Counted from the first letter of the stretch, positions 52,675 through 61,942 are shown. The stretch: DNA of 64,000 nucleotides from JAJEEA01 sp965243615 (GCA_965243615.1 CBDEVO010000003.1:3968001-4032000), one strand, 5' to 3'. Program-made: numbers and translations. Notes: generated by a model from the sequence alone, not told the origin.

Positions 52675-54111
52675 ATGGCACTGCAGCAACGACTCCAGAC
52701 CCGCCTGTCCCAGAAGCTCGTCCTGACGCCATCGCTGCAGCAGGCCATCAAGCTGTTGCCGATGTCGACCCTCGAGCTCGTGGACCTGCTGACGCAGGAG
52801 GTGGTCGAGAACCCGATGCTGGAGGAGGTGACGGCCGAGGACCTGGAGCCGCCCGACGCGGTGAACGCGTCGGAGGCGGCCAAGCCGGACGCGGCGGCCG
52901 ACAAGGACCCCCAGGAGTCGTGGGACGACTCCGACTACGAGTACTTCTTCGGCGACTACCTGGACGACGGCTACCGCCCGCATACGCCGCGCGAGGTCCG
53001 GGAGCTTCCCCCGATAGAGAACACCCTCTCGACCCCGGGCGCGCTTGCCGATCACCTGATGTGGCAGCTCTCCCTCCAGCCCGGAGACGACGATCCGCTT
53101 CTGCGGGACATCGGCTCGGCGATCATCGGCAATCTCGACGACGACGGCTACCTCGTGGCGTCGGTCGGCGAGATCGCGGCGATGGGGGACTGGGACACGG
53201 GAGACGTCGAGCGTGTCCTCCGGGTGGTCCAGGGATTCGATCCGGTCGGGGTCGCGGCCCGGGGGCTTCGGGAATGCCTGATGCTGCAGATTGCGCATCT
53301 CGGCCTCGACGGCACCGCGACCGAGATGATCGTCCGCGACCACCTGAAGCTGCTTCAGAGTCAGCAGGGCCAGGAGATCGCCCGGCGCCTCGGACTCACG
53401 CTCGACGAGCTGAAGCACCACGTCGGCGTCATCAGGCAGCTCGATCCGAAACCGGGCAGCCGCTACAACCGCACCGCTTCCCAGCACGTCATCCCCGACG
53501 TCTACGTCGTCAAGGTCGAAGACCGGTATGTCGCCATGCTGAACGACGACGGCATGCCGCAACTCCGGATCAGCCCCGTCTACCGGCGGCTGCTCGACAA
53601 GAACAACGACAACCGCGAGACCCGCGCCTACGTGAAGGAGAAGTTCCGGTCCGCACTGTGGCTCATCAAGTCCGTCGATCAGCGCCAGAAGACGATCCAC
53701 AAGGTGGCCACCAGCATCATCTCGTTCCAGCGGGAGTTTCTCGATCGCGGGATCGAGTTCCTCCGGCCCCTCGTGCTGCGGAACGTCGCCGACGACATCG
53801 GCATGCACGAGTCCACCGTCAGCCGGGTCGTCAACAACAAGTACATGCACACGCCGCAGGGGGTGCTCGAGATGAAGTACTTCTTCCATAGCGGCATCAG
53901 CAGCGCCTACGGCGAGAGCGTGTCTTCGGTCGCCATCAAGCAACGGATTCGCAAGATCATCGAGGAGGAGGATTCCCGGAAACCCCTGAGCGACTCGCGC
54001 ATCGTGCGCCTTCTTCAGGACGACGGCCTGATCCTGGCCCGGCGGACGATTGCCAAGTACCGTGAAGAAATGAAGATTCCCACCTCGAGCCGACGCCGGG
54101 TCATGTTCTGA
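52675..54111 (+). CDS. rpoN: RNA polymerase sigma-54 factor RpoN
   Basis: 478 residues. It directs RNA polymerase to -24/-12 promoters that need an enhancer-binding activator. Region I is glutamine/leucine-rich (MALQQRLQTRLSQKLVLTPSLQQAIKLLPM), region II is acidic (about 55-110, DSDYEYFFGDY), and region III has the core-binding and DNA-binding parts, ending with the RpoN box ARRTIAKYREE. The ATG at 52675 matches the family start. The lptB-rpoN-hpf-rapZ order is a widely seen arrangement. Confidence 0.96.
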   Translation: MALQQRLQTRLSQKLVLTPSLQQAIKLLPMSTLELVDLLTQEVVENPMLEEVTAEDLEPPDAVNASEAAKPDAAADKDPQESWDDSDYEYFFGDYLDDGYRPHTPREVRELPPIENTLSTPGALADHLMWQLSLQPGDDDPLLRDIGSAIIGNLDDDGYLVASVGEIAAMGDWDTGDVERVLRVVQGFDPVGVAARGLRECLMLQIAHLGLDGTATEMIVRDHLKLLQSQQGQEIARRLGLTLDELKHHVGVIRQLDPKPGSRYNRTASQHVIPDVYVVKVEDRYVAMLNDDGMPQLRISPVYRRLLDKNNDNRETRAYVKEKFRSALWLIKSVDQRQKTIHKVATSIISFQREFLDRGIEFLRPLVLRNVADDIGMHESTVSRVVNNKYMHTPQGVLEMKYFFHSGISSAYGESVSSVAIKQRIRKIIEEEDSRKPLSDSRIVRLLQDDGLILARRTIAKYREEMKIPTSSRRRVMF

Positions 54112-54228
54112 CCCACGCCCCGTCGCCGTCCGGATGCCGGCCGGGGACCGGAGTACCGGCTTCGTCGCGGGCGGCGGGGGATCGTTGCCGGAATCGACCG
54201 CTTACAGACCTACAGGACACTGACGCAA

Positions 54229-54594
54229 ATGCAATACACGTTGACGGCCCGGAACATCCCGGTGAACGACGAGCTGCGCGACCTCATCGACAAGCGGCTG
54301 CTGCCTCTGGAGCGGGTACTCGGCGATGCCTTCGTCTCCGCCGAGGTGGTGTTGTCGTCGGCCCGCCACCTGTGCGTGTCCGAGCTGATCGTCCATGCGC
54401 GGGGCGACCACCGGCTGCACGGCGTCGCGGAAGCGCCGAACTGGCAGGCGGCGGTCGGCACCGCGGTGGACAAGGTCAACCACCAGGCCCACACCCTGAA
54501 GGGCAAGTGGCAGGACCGCCGCCGTCACGCCGCGCCCGTGTCGGAGTCCGCCGGCCACGATGCGGAGGTGGACGACACGACGAGCATCGGTTGA
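54229..54594 (+). CDS. hpf: Ribosome hibernation promoting factor (short form)
   Basis: 121 residues. It binds the 30S decoding region when growth stops. The S30AE fold is visible: MQYTLTARNIPVNDELRDLIDKRL, then VSAEVVLSSARHLCVSELIVHA. It lacks the C-terminal dimerisation domain of long HPF. It follows rpoN by 117 bases, consistent with the rpoN cluster. Confidence 0.93.
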   Translation: MQYTLTARNIPVNDELRDLIDKRLLPLERVLGDAFVSAEVVLSSARHLCVSELIVHARGDHRLHGVAEAPNWQAAVGTAVDKVNHQAHTLKGKWQDRRRHAAPVSESAGHDAEVDDTTSIG

Positions 54595-54743
54595 CAGCCG
54601 GTGGTGAAACCCCGCGTTGCTCGAATGCGGCGGGGATTTCGCCGCGGGCAGTCGAGCCGCCGGGGGGGACGGGCGCACCCGGGCGGGCGCCGGGGGGCGC
54701 CGTTTACCGGCCGATGGATGCGCCGGCACGGCGGGGGAGCGGT

Positions 54744-55694
54744 ATGGCCGGCAGTCATGGCGGGGCGGCGGGAGGGGGAGACCCGGACGGCGCCGGCACG
54801 GCGACTCGTTTCGTGGTGGTCACCGGTCTCTCGGGAGCCGGGAAGTCCGCGGCGATCCGGGCCCTGGAGGATCTCGGCTACCTGTGCGTCGACAACCTGC
54901 CGACGGTCTTGATTCCGACGCTGGCCGACCTCGATCCCGGAGAGGGTGCGCGCCGTGACGCCATCGCCGTCGTCGTGGACGCCCGGGATCGGTCGTTTTC
55001 CGAACGCTTCGCCGGCGTCTTCACGGCGCTTCGCGCGCGGAGCCGCCTGCAGACCTGGCTCATCTTTCTCGAGGCTTCCGACGCCGCCCTGCTGAGGCGC
55101 TTCAGCGAGACCCGCCGGCCGCACCCGCTGGCGCCCGCGGGGTCGGTGATCGAGGGCATCCTGGCCGAGCGGGCGCGGCTCCGCGAGATCCGGGAGATGT
55201 CGGACCTCGTGCTCGACACCTCGAACCTCACGGTGCACGAGCTGCGCCGGGCCTTCGGCGAGCTCGCGGAGGGCGGGGACGGCCGGGCGCGGTTGACGGC
55301 GACGCTGCTGAGCTTCGGCTACAAGCACGGGGTGCCTCCGGAATCGGATCTGCTCTTCGATGTCCGTTTTCTGCCGAATCCGTACTTCGTTCCCGACCTG
55401 AAGGGGCTGAGCGGCCTCGACGCGGGGGTCCGCGACTACGTGTGCGCGGCCCAGACGGCAGGACCGTTCCTGGACAAGACCGCCGATCTGCTCGAGTTCC
55501 TGATGCCCAGGTACATCGACGAGGGCAAGAGCTATCTGACCATCGGGGTCGGATGCACCGGCGGACGCCACCGCTCCGTCGTGATCGTCGAGCGGCTCGA
55601 GGCGAGGCTGTCGACGGTCGACGGGGTTCGATGGCGCGTGCGTCACCGCGACGTGGGGGCGGGACGCGGCGACGACGGGGAGGGCGTCGGATGA
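54744..55694 (+). CDS. rapZ: RNase adapter/nucleotide-binding protein RapZ
   Basis: 316 residues from the ATG at 54744, chosen because GGGGGAG lies just before it; an ATG at 54714 is in frame. In E. coli RapZ binds glucosamine-6-phosphate and controls the small RNA GlmZ. Walker A GLSGAGKS is near 31-38, GYLCVDNLP follows, and the C-terminal FDVRFLPNPYFVPDLKGLSG and CTGGRHRSV motifs are intact. No PTS gene is adjacent. Its stop overlaps the ATG of the cupin gene. Confidence 0.93.
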   Translation: MAGSHGGAAGGGDPDGAGTATRFVVVTGLSGAGKSAAIRALEDLGYLCVDNLPTVLIPTLADLDPGEGARRDAIAVVVDARDRSFSERFAGVFTALRARSRLQTWLIFLEASDAALLRRFSETRRPHPLAPAGSVIEGILAERARLREIREMSDLVLDTSNLTVHELRRAFGELAEGGDGRARLTATLLSFGYKHGVPPESDLLFDVRFLPNPYFVPDLKGLSGLDAGVRDYVCAAQTAGPFLDKTADLLEFLMPRYIDEGKSYLTIGVGCTGGRHRSVVIVERLEARLSTVDGVRWRVRHRDVGAGRGDDGEGVG

Positions 55695-56074
55695 GAGTGG
55701 ACAAGCCGTGGGGCTACGAGCTGCACTGGGCGAAGACCGGACGCTACGTCGGGAAGATCATCCACGTCGATGCCGGACACGCCCTCAGCCTGCAGTATCA
55801 CCGGGTGAAGGACGAGACCATCCTGGTCTGGAGCGGACGCATCCGGTTCGAGACGGGGCGGAGCGCCGAGCGCGTGACCCGCGAGATGGGGCCGGGAGAG
55901 AGCGTCCACATCGCGCCGGGCACCGTTCACCGCATGACGGCCCTGGAGCCCACCGACATCTTCGAAGTGTCGACGCCCGAGCTCGACGACGTCGTCCGAC
56001 TCGAAGATCGGTACGGGCGCGGCGTGGAGCCTGCCGCGGGAAGCCCGGACCACGAACGCCCTCAATCCGGCTGA
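55691..56074 (+). CDS. Cupin protein, mannose-6-phosphate isomerase type II-like
   Basis: 127 residues, a single cupin barrel. It has RVDKPWGYELHWAKTGRYVGK, then QYHRVKDETILVWSGRIRFE and HIAPGTVHRMTALEPTDIFEVSTPELDDVVRLEDRYGR. These are the features of the C-terminal isomerase part of mannose-1-phosphate guanylyltransferases; alone it may be a sugar isomerase. The ATG overlaps the rapZ stop (ATGA), so the two are translationally coupled. Confidence 0.85.
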   Translation: MRVDKPWGYELHWAKTGRYVGKIIHVDAGHALSLQYHRVKDETILVWSGRIRFETGRSAERVTREMGPGESVHIAPGTVHRMTALEPTDIFEVSTPELDDVVRLEDRYGRGVEPAAGSPDHERPQSG

Positions 56075-56162
56075 TCGCCGGGAAGGACGATGCGTTCGAG
56101 CGCGGCCAGCCGTTGCAGCCCGGAGCGGCCATCGGCAGGATCCGGCGCCCCGCCGGGCGGAC

Positions 56163-56633
56163 TCAGAACGGGATGTCGTCCTCGTTCAAATCGGCAGGGC
56201 CGGACTCGCCACCGCCCCCGGGCATGTCCTGGCGCCCGCGGCCACCGTAATCGCCGCCGCCTGCCGTCATGTCCCGCCCGCCGCCGCCCTCGCCTCCGCC
56301 GCGGCTGCCGAGGAGCGTGATGCGGTCCGCCACGACTTCCGTCGTGAAACGCTTGTTCCCGTCCCGGTCGTTCCATTCCCGGGTCTGCAGCCGGCCTTCG
56401 ACGCAGATCTGCTTGCCTTTGTTCAGATACGGCTGCAGCGACTCCGCCTGCCGGCCCCAGAGCACTATCCGGTGCCATTCCGTGCGTTCCTGGCGCTGCC
56501 CCGACGTCTTGTCCGTCCACGTGTCCGTGGTGGCCAGCGAGAAGTTGCTGACAGTCTGGCCGGACGGCGTGCTGCGTTGCTCGGCGTCCCGGCCGAGGTT
56601 GCCGACGAGAAAGACCTTGTTGACGCTTCCCAT
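56163..56633 (-). CDS. ssb: Single-stranded DNA-binding protein
   Basis: 156 residues. It coats single-stranded DNA and recruits repair proteins. The OB fold starts MGSVNKVFLVGNLGRDAEQRS and includes TEWHRIVLWGRQAE and VEGRLQTREW. A glycine-rich linker (GGGEGGGGRD) leads to the acidic tip NEDDIPF, the docking motif for partners. It starts 5 bases after the cpoB stop, so it is likely the last gene of the tol-pal transcript. Confidence 0.95.
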   Translation of the reverse strand: MGSVNKVFLVGNLGRDAEQRSTPSGQTVSNFSLATTDTWTDKTSGQRQERTEWHRIVLWGRQAESLQPYLNKGKQICVEGRLQTREWNDRDGNKRFTTEVVADRITLLGSRGGGEGGGGRDMTAGGGDYGGRGRQDMPGGGGESGPADLNEDDIPF

Positions 56634-56638
56634 AACTC

Positions 56639-57463
56639 TCAGTCCAGGCGGTCGAGCGCCTGCTGCGCCAGATTCGCCATGTTGTCGTCGGGATGCTCCC
56701 GCACCACGGTCTGGAAGGTCTCCCGCGCCAGATCGATCTGGTCGAGGCGCTCCAGGGCGAGGCCGCGCTTGTAGAGCGCCTCGGCCACCACGTTGCCGGC
56801 GGGGTAGCGCACGGAAACCTGCTCGTACGCGTCGGCCGCCTCCCGGAACCGCCCGTCCGCGTAGTAGTTCTGCCCGATGAAGAACAGGGCGTCGTCGGCT
56901 ATCTCGGATCGCGGAAACGTGCTGATGAACTGCTCGAACCCCTGGATCGAGAGCGCCCACTGGCCGGTCGTGTAGTCGGTGTACGCGGTATCGTAGAGCC
57001 GCTTCGGCGAGATTCCCGCATTGGCGGGCAGCGGTTGCGCGAGCGCCGGATTCACCGGCAGGCCCGTCTCCGGATCGACCTCGAGGTCGGTCAGGGGCGC
57101 TCCCAGCATCGGCATGGCGATGCGCAGCGCCTCGACCTCCTGGGCGAGGGAGGAGACCCGCACGTTGTTCTCGTCGATCTTCTCCCGCACCACCCGTACC
57201 CCGGTTGCCACGCTGTCGACCTGGAGCCGCTGATTCGCGAAGCCGCGGCGGACCTCGTCGCCCTGCTCGTCGAGTCGCGTCAAGATGACCTGCAAAGTCT
57301 GCTCCAGCGCCGTGAACATCAACTGCAGCCGCGCGTTCTGCTCCTGCAACATGCGGATGTCGGCCGCAATCTGCTGGTGCTCGCGGTTCTGGCCCCAGGC
57401 GGGAGCGACGGCCACGACGACGCCGAGGAGTCCGATCGCGAACCTGAAGGGAAGCCGTCTCAT
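56639..57463 (-). CDS. cpoB: Cell division coordinator CpoB (YbgF-like)
   Basis: 274 residues from the ATG at 57461-57463. A signal peptide (MRRLPFRFAIGLLGVVVAVAPAWGQ) leads to a coiled-coil region (about 25-105), a short linker, then TPR repeats (YDTAYTDYTTGQWALSIQGFEQFI onward). In E. coli the protein links the Tol system with peptidoglycan synthesis during division. It lies after pal; TAACAT (rc of 57542-57547) may give it its own promoter. Confidence 0.9.
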   Translation of the reverse strand: MRRLPFRFAIGLLGVVVAVAPAWGQNREHQQIAADIRMLQEQNARLQLMFTALEQTLQVILTRLDEQGDEVRRGFANQRLQVDSVATGVRVVREKIDENNVRVSSLAQEVEALRIAMPMLGAPLTDLEVDPETGLPVNPALAQPLPANAGISPKRLYDTAYTDYTTGQWALSIQGFEQFISTFPRSEIADDALFFIGQNYYADGRFREAADAYEQVSVRYPAGNVVAEALYKRGLALERLDQIDLARETFQTVVREHPDDNMANLAQQALDRLD

Positions 57464-57669
57464 GACAGTACCTCTGCGCCGAAACCGGAAATGGAAACGG
57501 GGGGCGCCCACGGCCGGGCGCCGGCACGAACGGCCGGCCCTATGTTAGCCCGGCCGAAGGGAATCCGCCAGCCCGGAGAGCGTCGCCCGGCTCCGCCTGC
57601 TTCGCAGCGGAAGCTGCCGCCGGCGGACACTCTCGACGCGACCTCGAGGCGGCGCCGCCGTCTGCGCTC

Positions 57670-58269
57670 CTACTTCCCCGTGATCACGAAATGCGCCCGC
57701 CGGTTGGCGGCCCACGCCGTCTCGTCATGCCCGGGATCGAATGGAAACTCCTTGCCGTAGCTGACCGTCCGGACGCGCCGGGCGTCCAGTCCGAGCTCCA
57801 GCAGGTAGCGCTGGGCGGCCACCGCCCGCCGCTCGCCGAGCGCGAGGTTGTACTCGGGCGTGCCTCGTTCGTCGCAGTGGCCTTCGATGGTCACGGCCCA
57901 GGTCGGGAAGCGCGAGAGCATGTCCGCGTTGGCCTCCACGGCCTGCCGGCCCCGCTCGTCAAGCTCGTCGCTGTCGAGCACGAAGAAGACCGGCTCGAGG
58001 ACGAGGGAACGATTGAGCTCCTCGAGCGACCGGGAGGCAATTTCCTCATCCGGCGTCAGGGCCGGGGTCACCGCCGGCGGCGGGGAGGCGACGGTCTCCG
58101 GCGCCGGGGTGAAGGGGACGATCTCGGGGGGATCCTCGATCTCCGTCCGTTCCATCGCCGGCTCGGGCAACACCGGCGGCGGGTTGTCGGAGCATGCGGC
58201 CTGGAAGCAGGCCACCGCTGCCAGCGCCGCGACTCCGACGAGCCGTGAAAAGTGTCCTCGATCGTGCAT
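57670..58269 (-). CDS. pal: Peptidoglycan-associated lipoprotein Pal
   Basis: 199 residues. A lipoprotein signal with lipobox ending FQAAC (about 24-28) is followed by a Pro/Thr-rich linker and an OmpA-like domain (VFFVLDSDELDERGRQAVEANAD, IEGHCDERGTPEYNLALGERRA, VSYGKEFPFDPG), which binds peptidoglycan. It anchors the outer membrane to the wall. The ATG at 58267-58269 sets a normal signal length. Confidence 0.95.
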   Translation of the reverse strand: MHDRGHFSRLVGVAALAAVACFQAACSDNPPPVLPEPAMERTEIEDPPEIVPFTPAPETVASPPPAVTPALTPDEEIASRSLEELNRSLVLEPVFFVLDSDELDERGRQAVEANADMLSRFPTWAVTIEGHCDERGTPEYNLALGERRAVAAQRYLLELGLDARRVRTVSYGKEFPFDPGHDETAWAANRRAHFVITGK

Positions 58270-58341
58270 CTTCGCCAGTTCCTCCTGTGTCTTCCGGACC
58301 ACTTGCACGCGGCAACCCGGGTTGCCGGCCGGCCCCGAGGG

Positions 58342-59799
58342 TTACCGCGACCAGCTCGGCATCTCGTTGTTGCCGGCCGACGTCACCCGGCGCAGCCCCC
58401 GGCCGTCCCGACCTATCGTGTAGATCTGCTTCGACCCGCCGCGGGTCGACGTGAACGCGATGTGGCGGCCGTTGGGGGCGTAGCTCGGACTCTCGTTCGA
58501 GCCGAGCCCGAACGTGAGCTGACGGACCTCGTTGGTGGCCAGATCCAGCACCTTGATGTCGTGGCTGCCGGGACTGGTCTGCGACGAGTAGGCGATCTCG
58601 TTGAACGGCGGCGGCGACCACGTCGGCCGGTCGCAGTAGCTTTCGTAGGTCAGCCGCCGCAGGCCGGTGCCGTCGGCGCCGATCACGTAGATCTGCGGCG
58701 CGCCGGTCCGATCGGACGTGAACGCGATCTGCTGGCTGTTGGGCGACCACGTGGGGCTCGTGTCGATGGCGGGGTGGTTCGTCAGGCGCTGGAGGCCGGT
58801 GCCGTCGACGTTCGCGACATAGATGTCGCTGTTGTTCTCGCGGTTCGAGTTGAAGGCGACGCGCCGGCCGTCGGGCGAGAACGCGGGCAGGAAGTTCTGG
58901 AGGCGGTCGTCGCCTTCGACCGGCTTCGCCATCCGGCCCTCGAACAGGTACGAGACCACGACGTCGGGGAACCCGGTGAGCCACGACGTGTACCCGATGG
59001 ACCGGCCGTCGGGCGACCACGCGGGGTTCGTGTTGAGGGTGCGGGACACCGTGACCCGCCGCGGGTTCGCGCCGTCGTAGTCGGCGATGTAGATTTCCTT
59101 CACCGGCCGGTTCTCGACCAGGCCGAACACCGATTCGCTGTCCCGGTCGGAGACGAACGCGAGCCGCGTGCGGGCCACGCCCTCGAGGCCGCGCTGGTGC
59201 CGGTGTATCTCGTCCGCGAGCTGGTGCGCGATGAGGCGGGGGTTGGGGGGCGAGCTGGGGTAGATGACGCCGAACGCCGATTCGCCGGTACGGACCGAGA
59301 ACAGGCGGGCGGTCACCTCGAACCGGCCGTTGCCGAGGACCTCGACGGTGCAGCTCACCACGCCGTCGGCGCCGATCTCCCGCCACCGGCCGAAGGGCAG
59401 ATCGACCAGCGAGCCCGCGGCGGGGATGGTGCGGTAGACGTCGCGGGGAATCAGCCGGAACTCGCGTTCGAAGTCCAGGTCGTCCCACAACACCTGGGCG
59501 AGGGTACCGCTCGCCGCCCGCGCCGGCTCGTCCGGTGTCAGGGGCAGGCAGTCGGGGACGGCGATGCTCGGCTGGGACCCGATGCTGTCCCCGATGGTCA
59601 CCCGGACCTCGTCCTGCTGCATCGGCTCCGCGGCGGCCTCCATGAACACCGGCAGCGGGGAAGCGGCCAGCACCGCCAGCGCGGCCGCCGGGACGCCCCA
59701 ACCCCGGGCGGGATATGGGTTCGCTCGGCTGCCCTCGCCGGCCCCCTCCGGGCGGCGGGCCTGCGAGCCATCGGGGGGGCGGCGCGGAATACGGGCCAT
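58342..59799 (-). CDS. tolB: Tol-Pal system protein TolB
   Basis: 485 residues, longer than the ~430 usual, from an extended N-terminus. A hydrophobic segment (about 34-53) acts as signal. The TolB N-domain is followed by a beta-propeller of WD40-like repeats (NPRRVTVSRTLNTNPAWSPDG, YVANVDGTGLQRLTNHPAIDTSPTW, and others), ending NNEMPSWSR. It binds Pal and TolA in the periplasm. It lies 72 bases upstream of pal and 13 bases after the tolA-like stop. Confidence 0.93.
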   Translation of the reverse strand: MARIPRRPPDGSQARRPEGAGEGSRANPYPARGWGVPAAALAVLAASPLPVFMEAAAEPMQQDEVRVTIGDSIGSQPSIAVPDCLPLTPDEPARAASGTLAQVLWDDLDFEREFRLIPRDVYRTIPAAGSLVDLPFGRWREIGADGVVSCTVEVLGNGRFEVTARLFSVRTGESAFGVIYPSSPPNPRLIAHQLADEIHRHQRGLEGVARTRLAFVSDRDSESVFGLVENRPVKEIYIADYDGANPRRVTVSRTLNTNPAWSPDGRSIGYTSWLTGFPDVVVSYLFEGRMAKPVEGDDRLQNFLPAFSPDGRRVAFNSNRENNSDIYVANVDGTGLQRLTNHPAIDTSPTWSPNSQQIAFTSDRTGAPQIYVIGADGTGLRRLTYESYCDRPTWSPPPFNEIAYSSQTSPGSHDIKVLDLATNEVRQLTFGLGSNESPSYAPNGRHIAFTSTRGGSKQIYTIGRDGRGLRRVTSAGNNEMPSWSR

Positions 59800-59812
59800 C
59801 GGCGGATGCTCC

Positions 59813-60601
59813 TCAGCGTCTGTAGTGAAAATCCAGATGAACGGTCAGGCGGTCGGCGGGGAACGCCGGTGGCAGGTACGGCAACTGCCTCGTCAGCAGC
59901 ACGGCGCGCTCGGCGCTGGTATCGAGGGCGAAGTGCCCGCTGCTGGCCTCCCGCTCCACGTCGCTGATGCGGCCGTCACGCTCGATGGTGAACTTGATGG
60001 TCACCACGCCGGTCACGGGCTGACGGCGGTTCCAGTTGTTGCGGATGCGCTCCGTCATGACCGCGATGTACTCCGGGCAGCAGAAGTTCAGGAGCTCGAG
60101 CTCTCCGCCGTCGCCGAGCCCGCCGGCGGAGAGTCCCACGCCGTCCCCCTCGGCGCCGGTGTCCGCGAGGGCGCTGCCCTCCCGCAACGCCGGCCCCCGG
60201 GTCGGCGTCCGGCCCCGGAACTCTTCCGGCGCCGCCTCCGGAGGCACGTCCTCCTCGACCCGGCGGTCGGCCTCTTCGTCGGGCAGGATCACCTCCGGCG
60301 GGGCGGGGGTGGGGGGTTGAATCCACTGGGGGCGGTTCGCCTCCTCGAGCGGCAGCACCTCCTGCACGGGGCGCGCGGCGAGCGCCGCCTGCCCCCCGGT
60401 GCTGGGCCCGGCCGGTCCCCCGAGGCTGATGCTCATGACGTCGGCCGACAAATCGGTCTCGAGGTCGGCGACGAAGGCCGACGGGAACACGACGAGCACC
60501 GCCATGAGCGCGGCGTGCCCGGCCAGCGAGATCGCACAGGTGCGGCCGAGGCCGTCCCCGCCGGCCCTCCGCTGGCGAACCACGTCGGTGATGGACTGCA
60601 T
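59813..60601 (-). CDS. TonB/TolA-like energy transducer
   Basis: 262 residues. One N-terminal membrane helix (about 28-47), a Pro/Glu-rich periplasmic linker, and a C-terminal TonB-type domain (ERIRNNWNRRQPVTGVVTIKFTIERDGRISDVE). In this operon it should play the TolA role, passing energy from TolQR to TolB-Pal. A CC pair (FCCPEYI) precedes the domain, which is unusual. It lies between tolR (19 bases) and tolB. Confidence 0.85.
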   Translation of the reverse strand: MQSITDVVRQRRAGGDGLGRTCAISLAGHAALMAVLVVFPSAFVADLETDLSADVMSISLGGPAGPSTGGQAALAARPVQEVLPLEEANRPQWIQPPTPAPPEVILPDEEADRRVEEDVPPEAAPEEFRGRTPTRGPALREGSALADTGAEGDGVGLSAGGLGDGGELELLNFCCPEYIAVMTERIRNNWNRRQPVTGVVTIKFTIERDGRISDVEREASSGHFALDTSAERAVLLTRQLPYLPPAFPADRLTVHLDFHYRR

Positions 60602-60620
60602 GCTGCGCCTTGCGCCTCGG

Positions 60621-61088
60621 TCACGGCTCGGTCGGCAACGCCGTCACGAGCCCGACGTCGGAGACGCCCCCCGCCTTGAGTTGGTCGATGACCGATACCA
60701 GCTCCTGATAGGTGATTTCGCCGTCGCCGCGAACGAAGACCTCCCGGTCGGCGCTTGCGTTCAGCTCCTGCCGCATGCGCTCCGCGAGGACCTCGAGCCG
60801 GACCAGGTCGTCCCCCACCTGCACGATTCGGTCCTCGCGGAACGTCAACCCGATCGTCACGAACAGCCGTTCGGCGACGAGCTGGTCCGAGCGCCGCGAC
60901 ACCGGGAGGCTCACGTCCATGCCGCGCTGCATCATCGGTGCCGCCACCATGAAGATGATCAGCAGCACGAGCATGACGTCCACGAGCGGCACCACGTTGA
61001 TCTCCGACAGCGACGTCGCCGCCCGCGGGCGTCCGCGGCGCCTGCCGCCGGGTGAAGCGCCCGCCCCGTTGCCGTGAATCGTCGGCAT
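60621..61088 (-). CDS. tolR: Biopolymer transporter ExbD/TolR
   Basis: 155 residues. One membrane helix (about 30-52, INVVPLVDVMLVLLIIFMVAAP), whose aspartate (D37 or close) is the proton-carrying residue, then a periplasmic beta domain. Part of the proton-driven TolQR motor. The N-terminal ~25 residues are Gly/Arg-rich and cytoplasmic. Confidence 0.94.
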   Translation of the reverse strand: MPTIHGNGAGASPGGRRRGRPRAATSLSEINVVPLVDVMLVLLIIFMVAAPMMQRGMDVSLPVSRRSDQLVAERLFVTIGLTFREDRIVQVGDDLVRLEVLAERMRQELNASADREVFVRGDGEITYQELVSVIDQLKAGGVSDVGLVTALPTEP

Positions 61089-61121
61089 GTCCTTATGACG
61101 CCTGACGCGCCGCCGCGGGCC

Positions 61122-61862
61122 TCACATGAAGTTCCTTTCCGAAATGTTGAGGAACTCCAGGGAGAAGTCGTCCATCATCGACAGGTACAGGCGCACCTTG
61201 TTCGTCAGGTGGTTGTAGAAGTAGACGGCGGGAATGGCCGCCCCGAGGCCGGCGGCGGTCGCCACCAGCGCCTCGGCGATGCCGGGAGCCACCACCGTCA
61301 GGCTCGTGGAGCCCGTCCCCGCGATGCCCTGGAAGCTGTTGACGATGCCCACCACGGTGCCGAACAGCCCGATGAACGGCGTGATGCTGGCGGTCGTCGC
61401 CAGCAGGTGGACGCGATGCTCCAGCTTGTTGACCTCGACCACCGCGGCCCGCTGCAACGCCCGGTCGACCGCGTCGAGACTCCGAAGGACGGGGCGCTCG
61501 CCGGCCCCGTCGCTTCCCTGGCGCAGTTGCGCGTTGAGCTCGGCGTAGCCGGCCTGGAACAACCCGGCCAGCGGGCTGTGCTTCAGCGTACGGCACGCCG
61601 AGCTCACCTCGGAGAACTTCGTGCTCCGCCGAAACACGTCGAGAAAGCTCCAGGTCTGCCGTTCTATCCGGGGGAACAGCCACAGCTTGTGGAGGGCGAT
61701 GCCCCACGAATAGACGGAGAAGAGGAGCAGGAGAAGAAGGACGAACTTGTTGAGGGGCGTCGACTGGGCAATCCAGTCGAGCAAACTGCCACTCAACCCA
61801 GCGGACGACGCGCCATCGGCCTGCAGTTGCATGGCCAGGGCGTAGCAGCCAAGAGCACGCAC
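61122..61862 (-). CDS. tolQ: Biopolymer transporter ExbB/TolQ
   Basis: 246 residues from a GTG (61860-61862) preceded by GGAGGG; an ATG at 61832 is the alternative and gives 236. Three membrane helices: about 38-58 (FVLLLLLLFSVYSWGIAL), 150-175 (TASITPFIGLFGTVVGIVNSF) and 188-210 (APGIAEALVATAAGLGAAIPAVYFY), the ExbB/TolQ motor pattern. It is the first gene of the tol-pal operon, with a strong promoter upstream. Confidence 0.93.
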   Translation of the reverse strand: MRALGCYALAMQLQADGASSAGLSGSLLDWIAQSTPLNKFVLLLLLLFSVYSWGIALHKLWLFPRIERQTWSFLDVFRRSTKFSEVSSACRTLKHSPLAGLFQAGYAELNAQLRQGSDGAGERPVLRSLDAVDRALQRAAVVEVNKLEHRVHLLATTASITPFIGLFGTVVGIVNSFQGIAGTGSTSLTVVAPGIAEALVATAAGLGAAIPAVYFYNHLTNKVRLYLSMMDDFSLEFLNISERNFM

Positions 61863-61913
61863 GAACCCTCCGTCAACTACCGATGTGCGCCGCTGGGAAG
61901 GCGCTGACAGGGC

Positions 61914-61942
61914 AAGGTAACATGGCCGGGAGGCGCTGTCAA
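61914..61942 (-). promoter_or_regulatory. Sigma-70-type promoter of the tol-pal operon
   Basis: Reading the minus strand, TTGACA (complement of 61937-61942) and TACCTT (complement of 61914-61919) are 17 bases apart. It would start transcription near 61907, leaving a 45-base leader before the GTG of tolQ. Confidence 0.75.
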
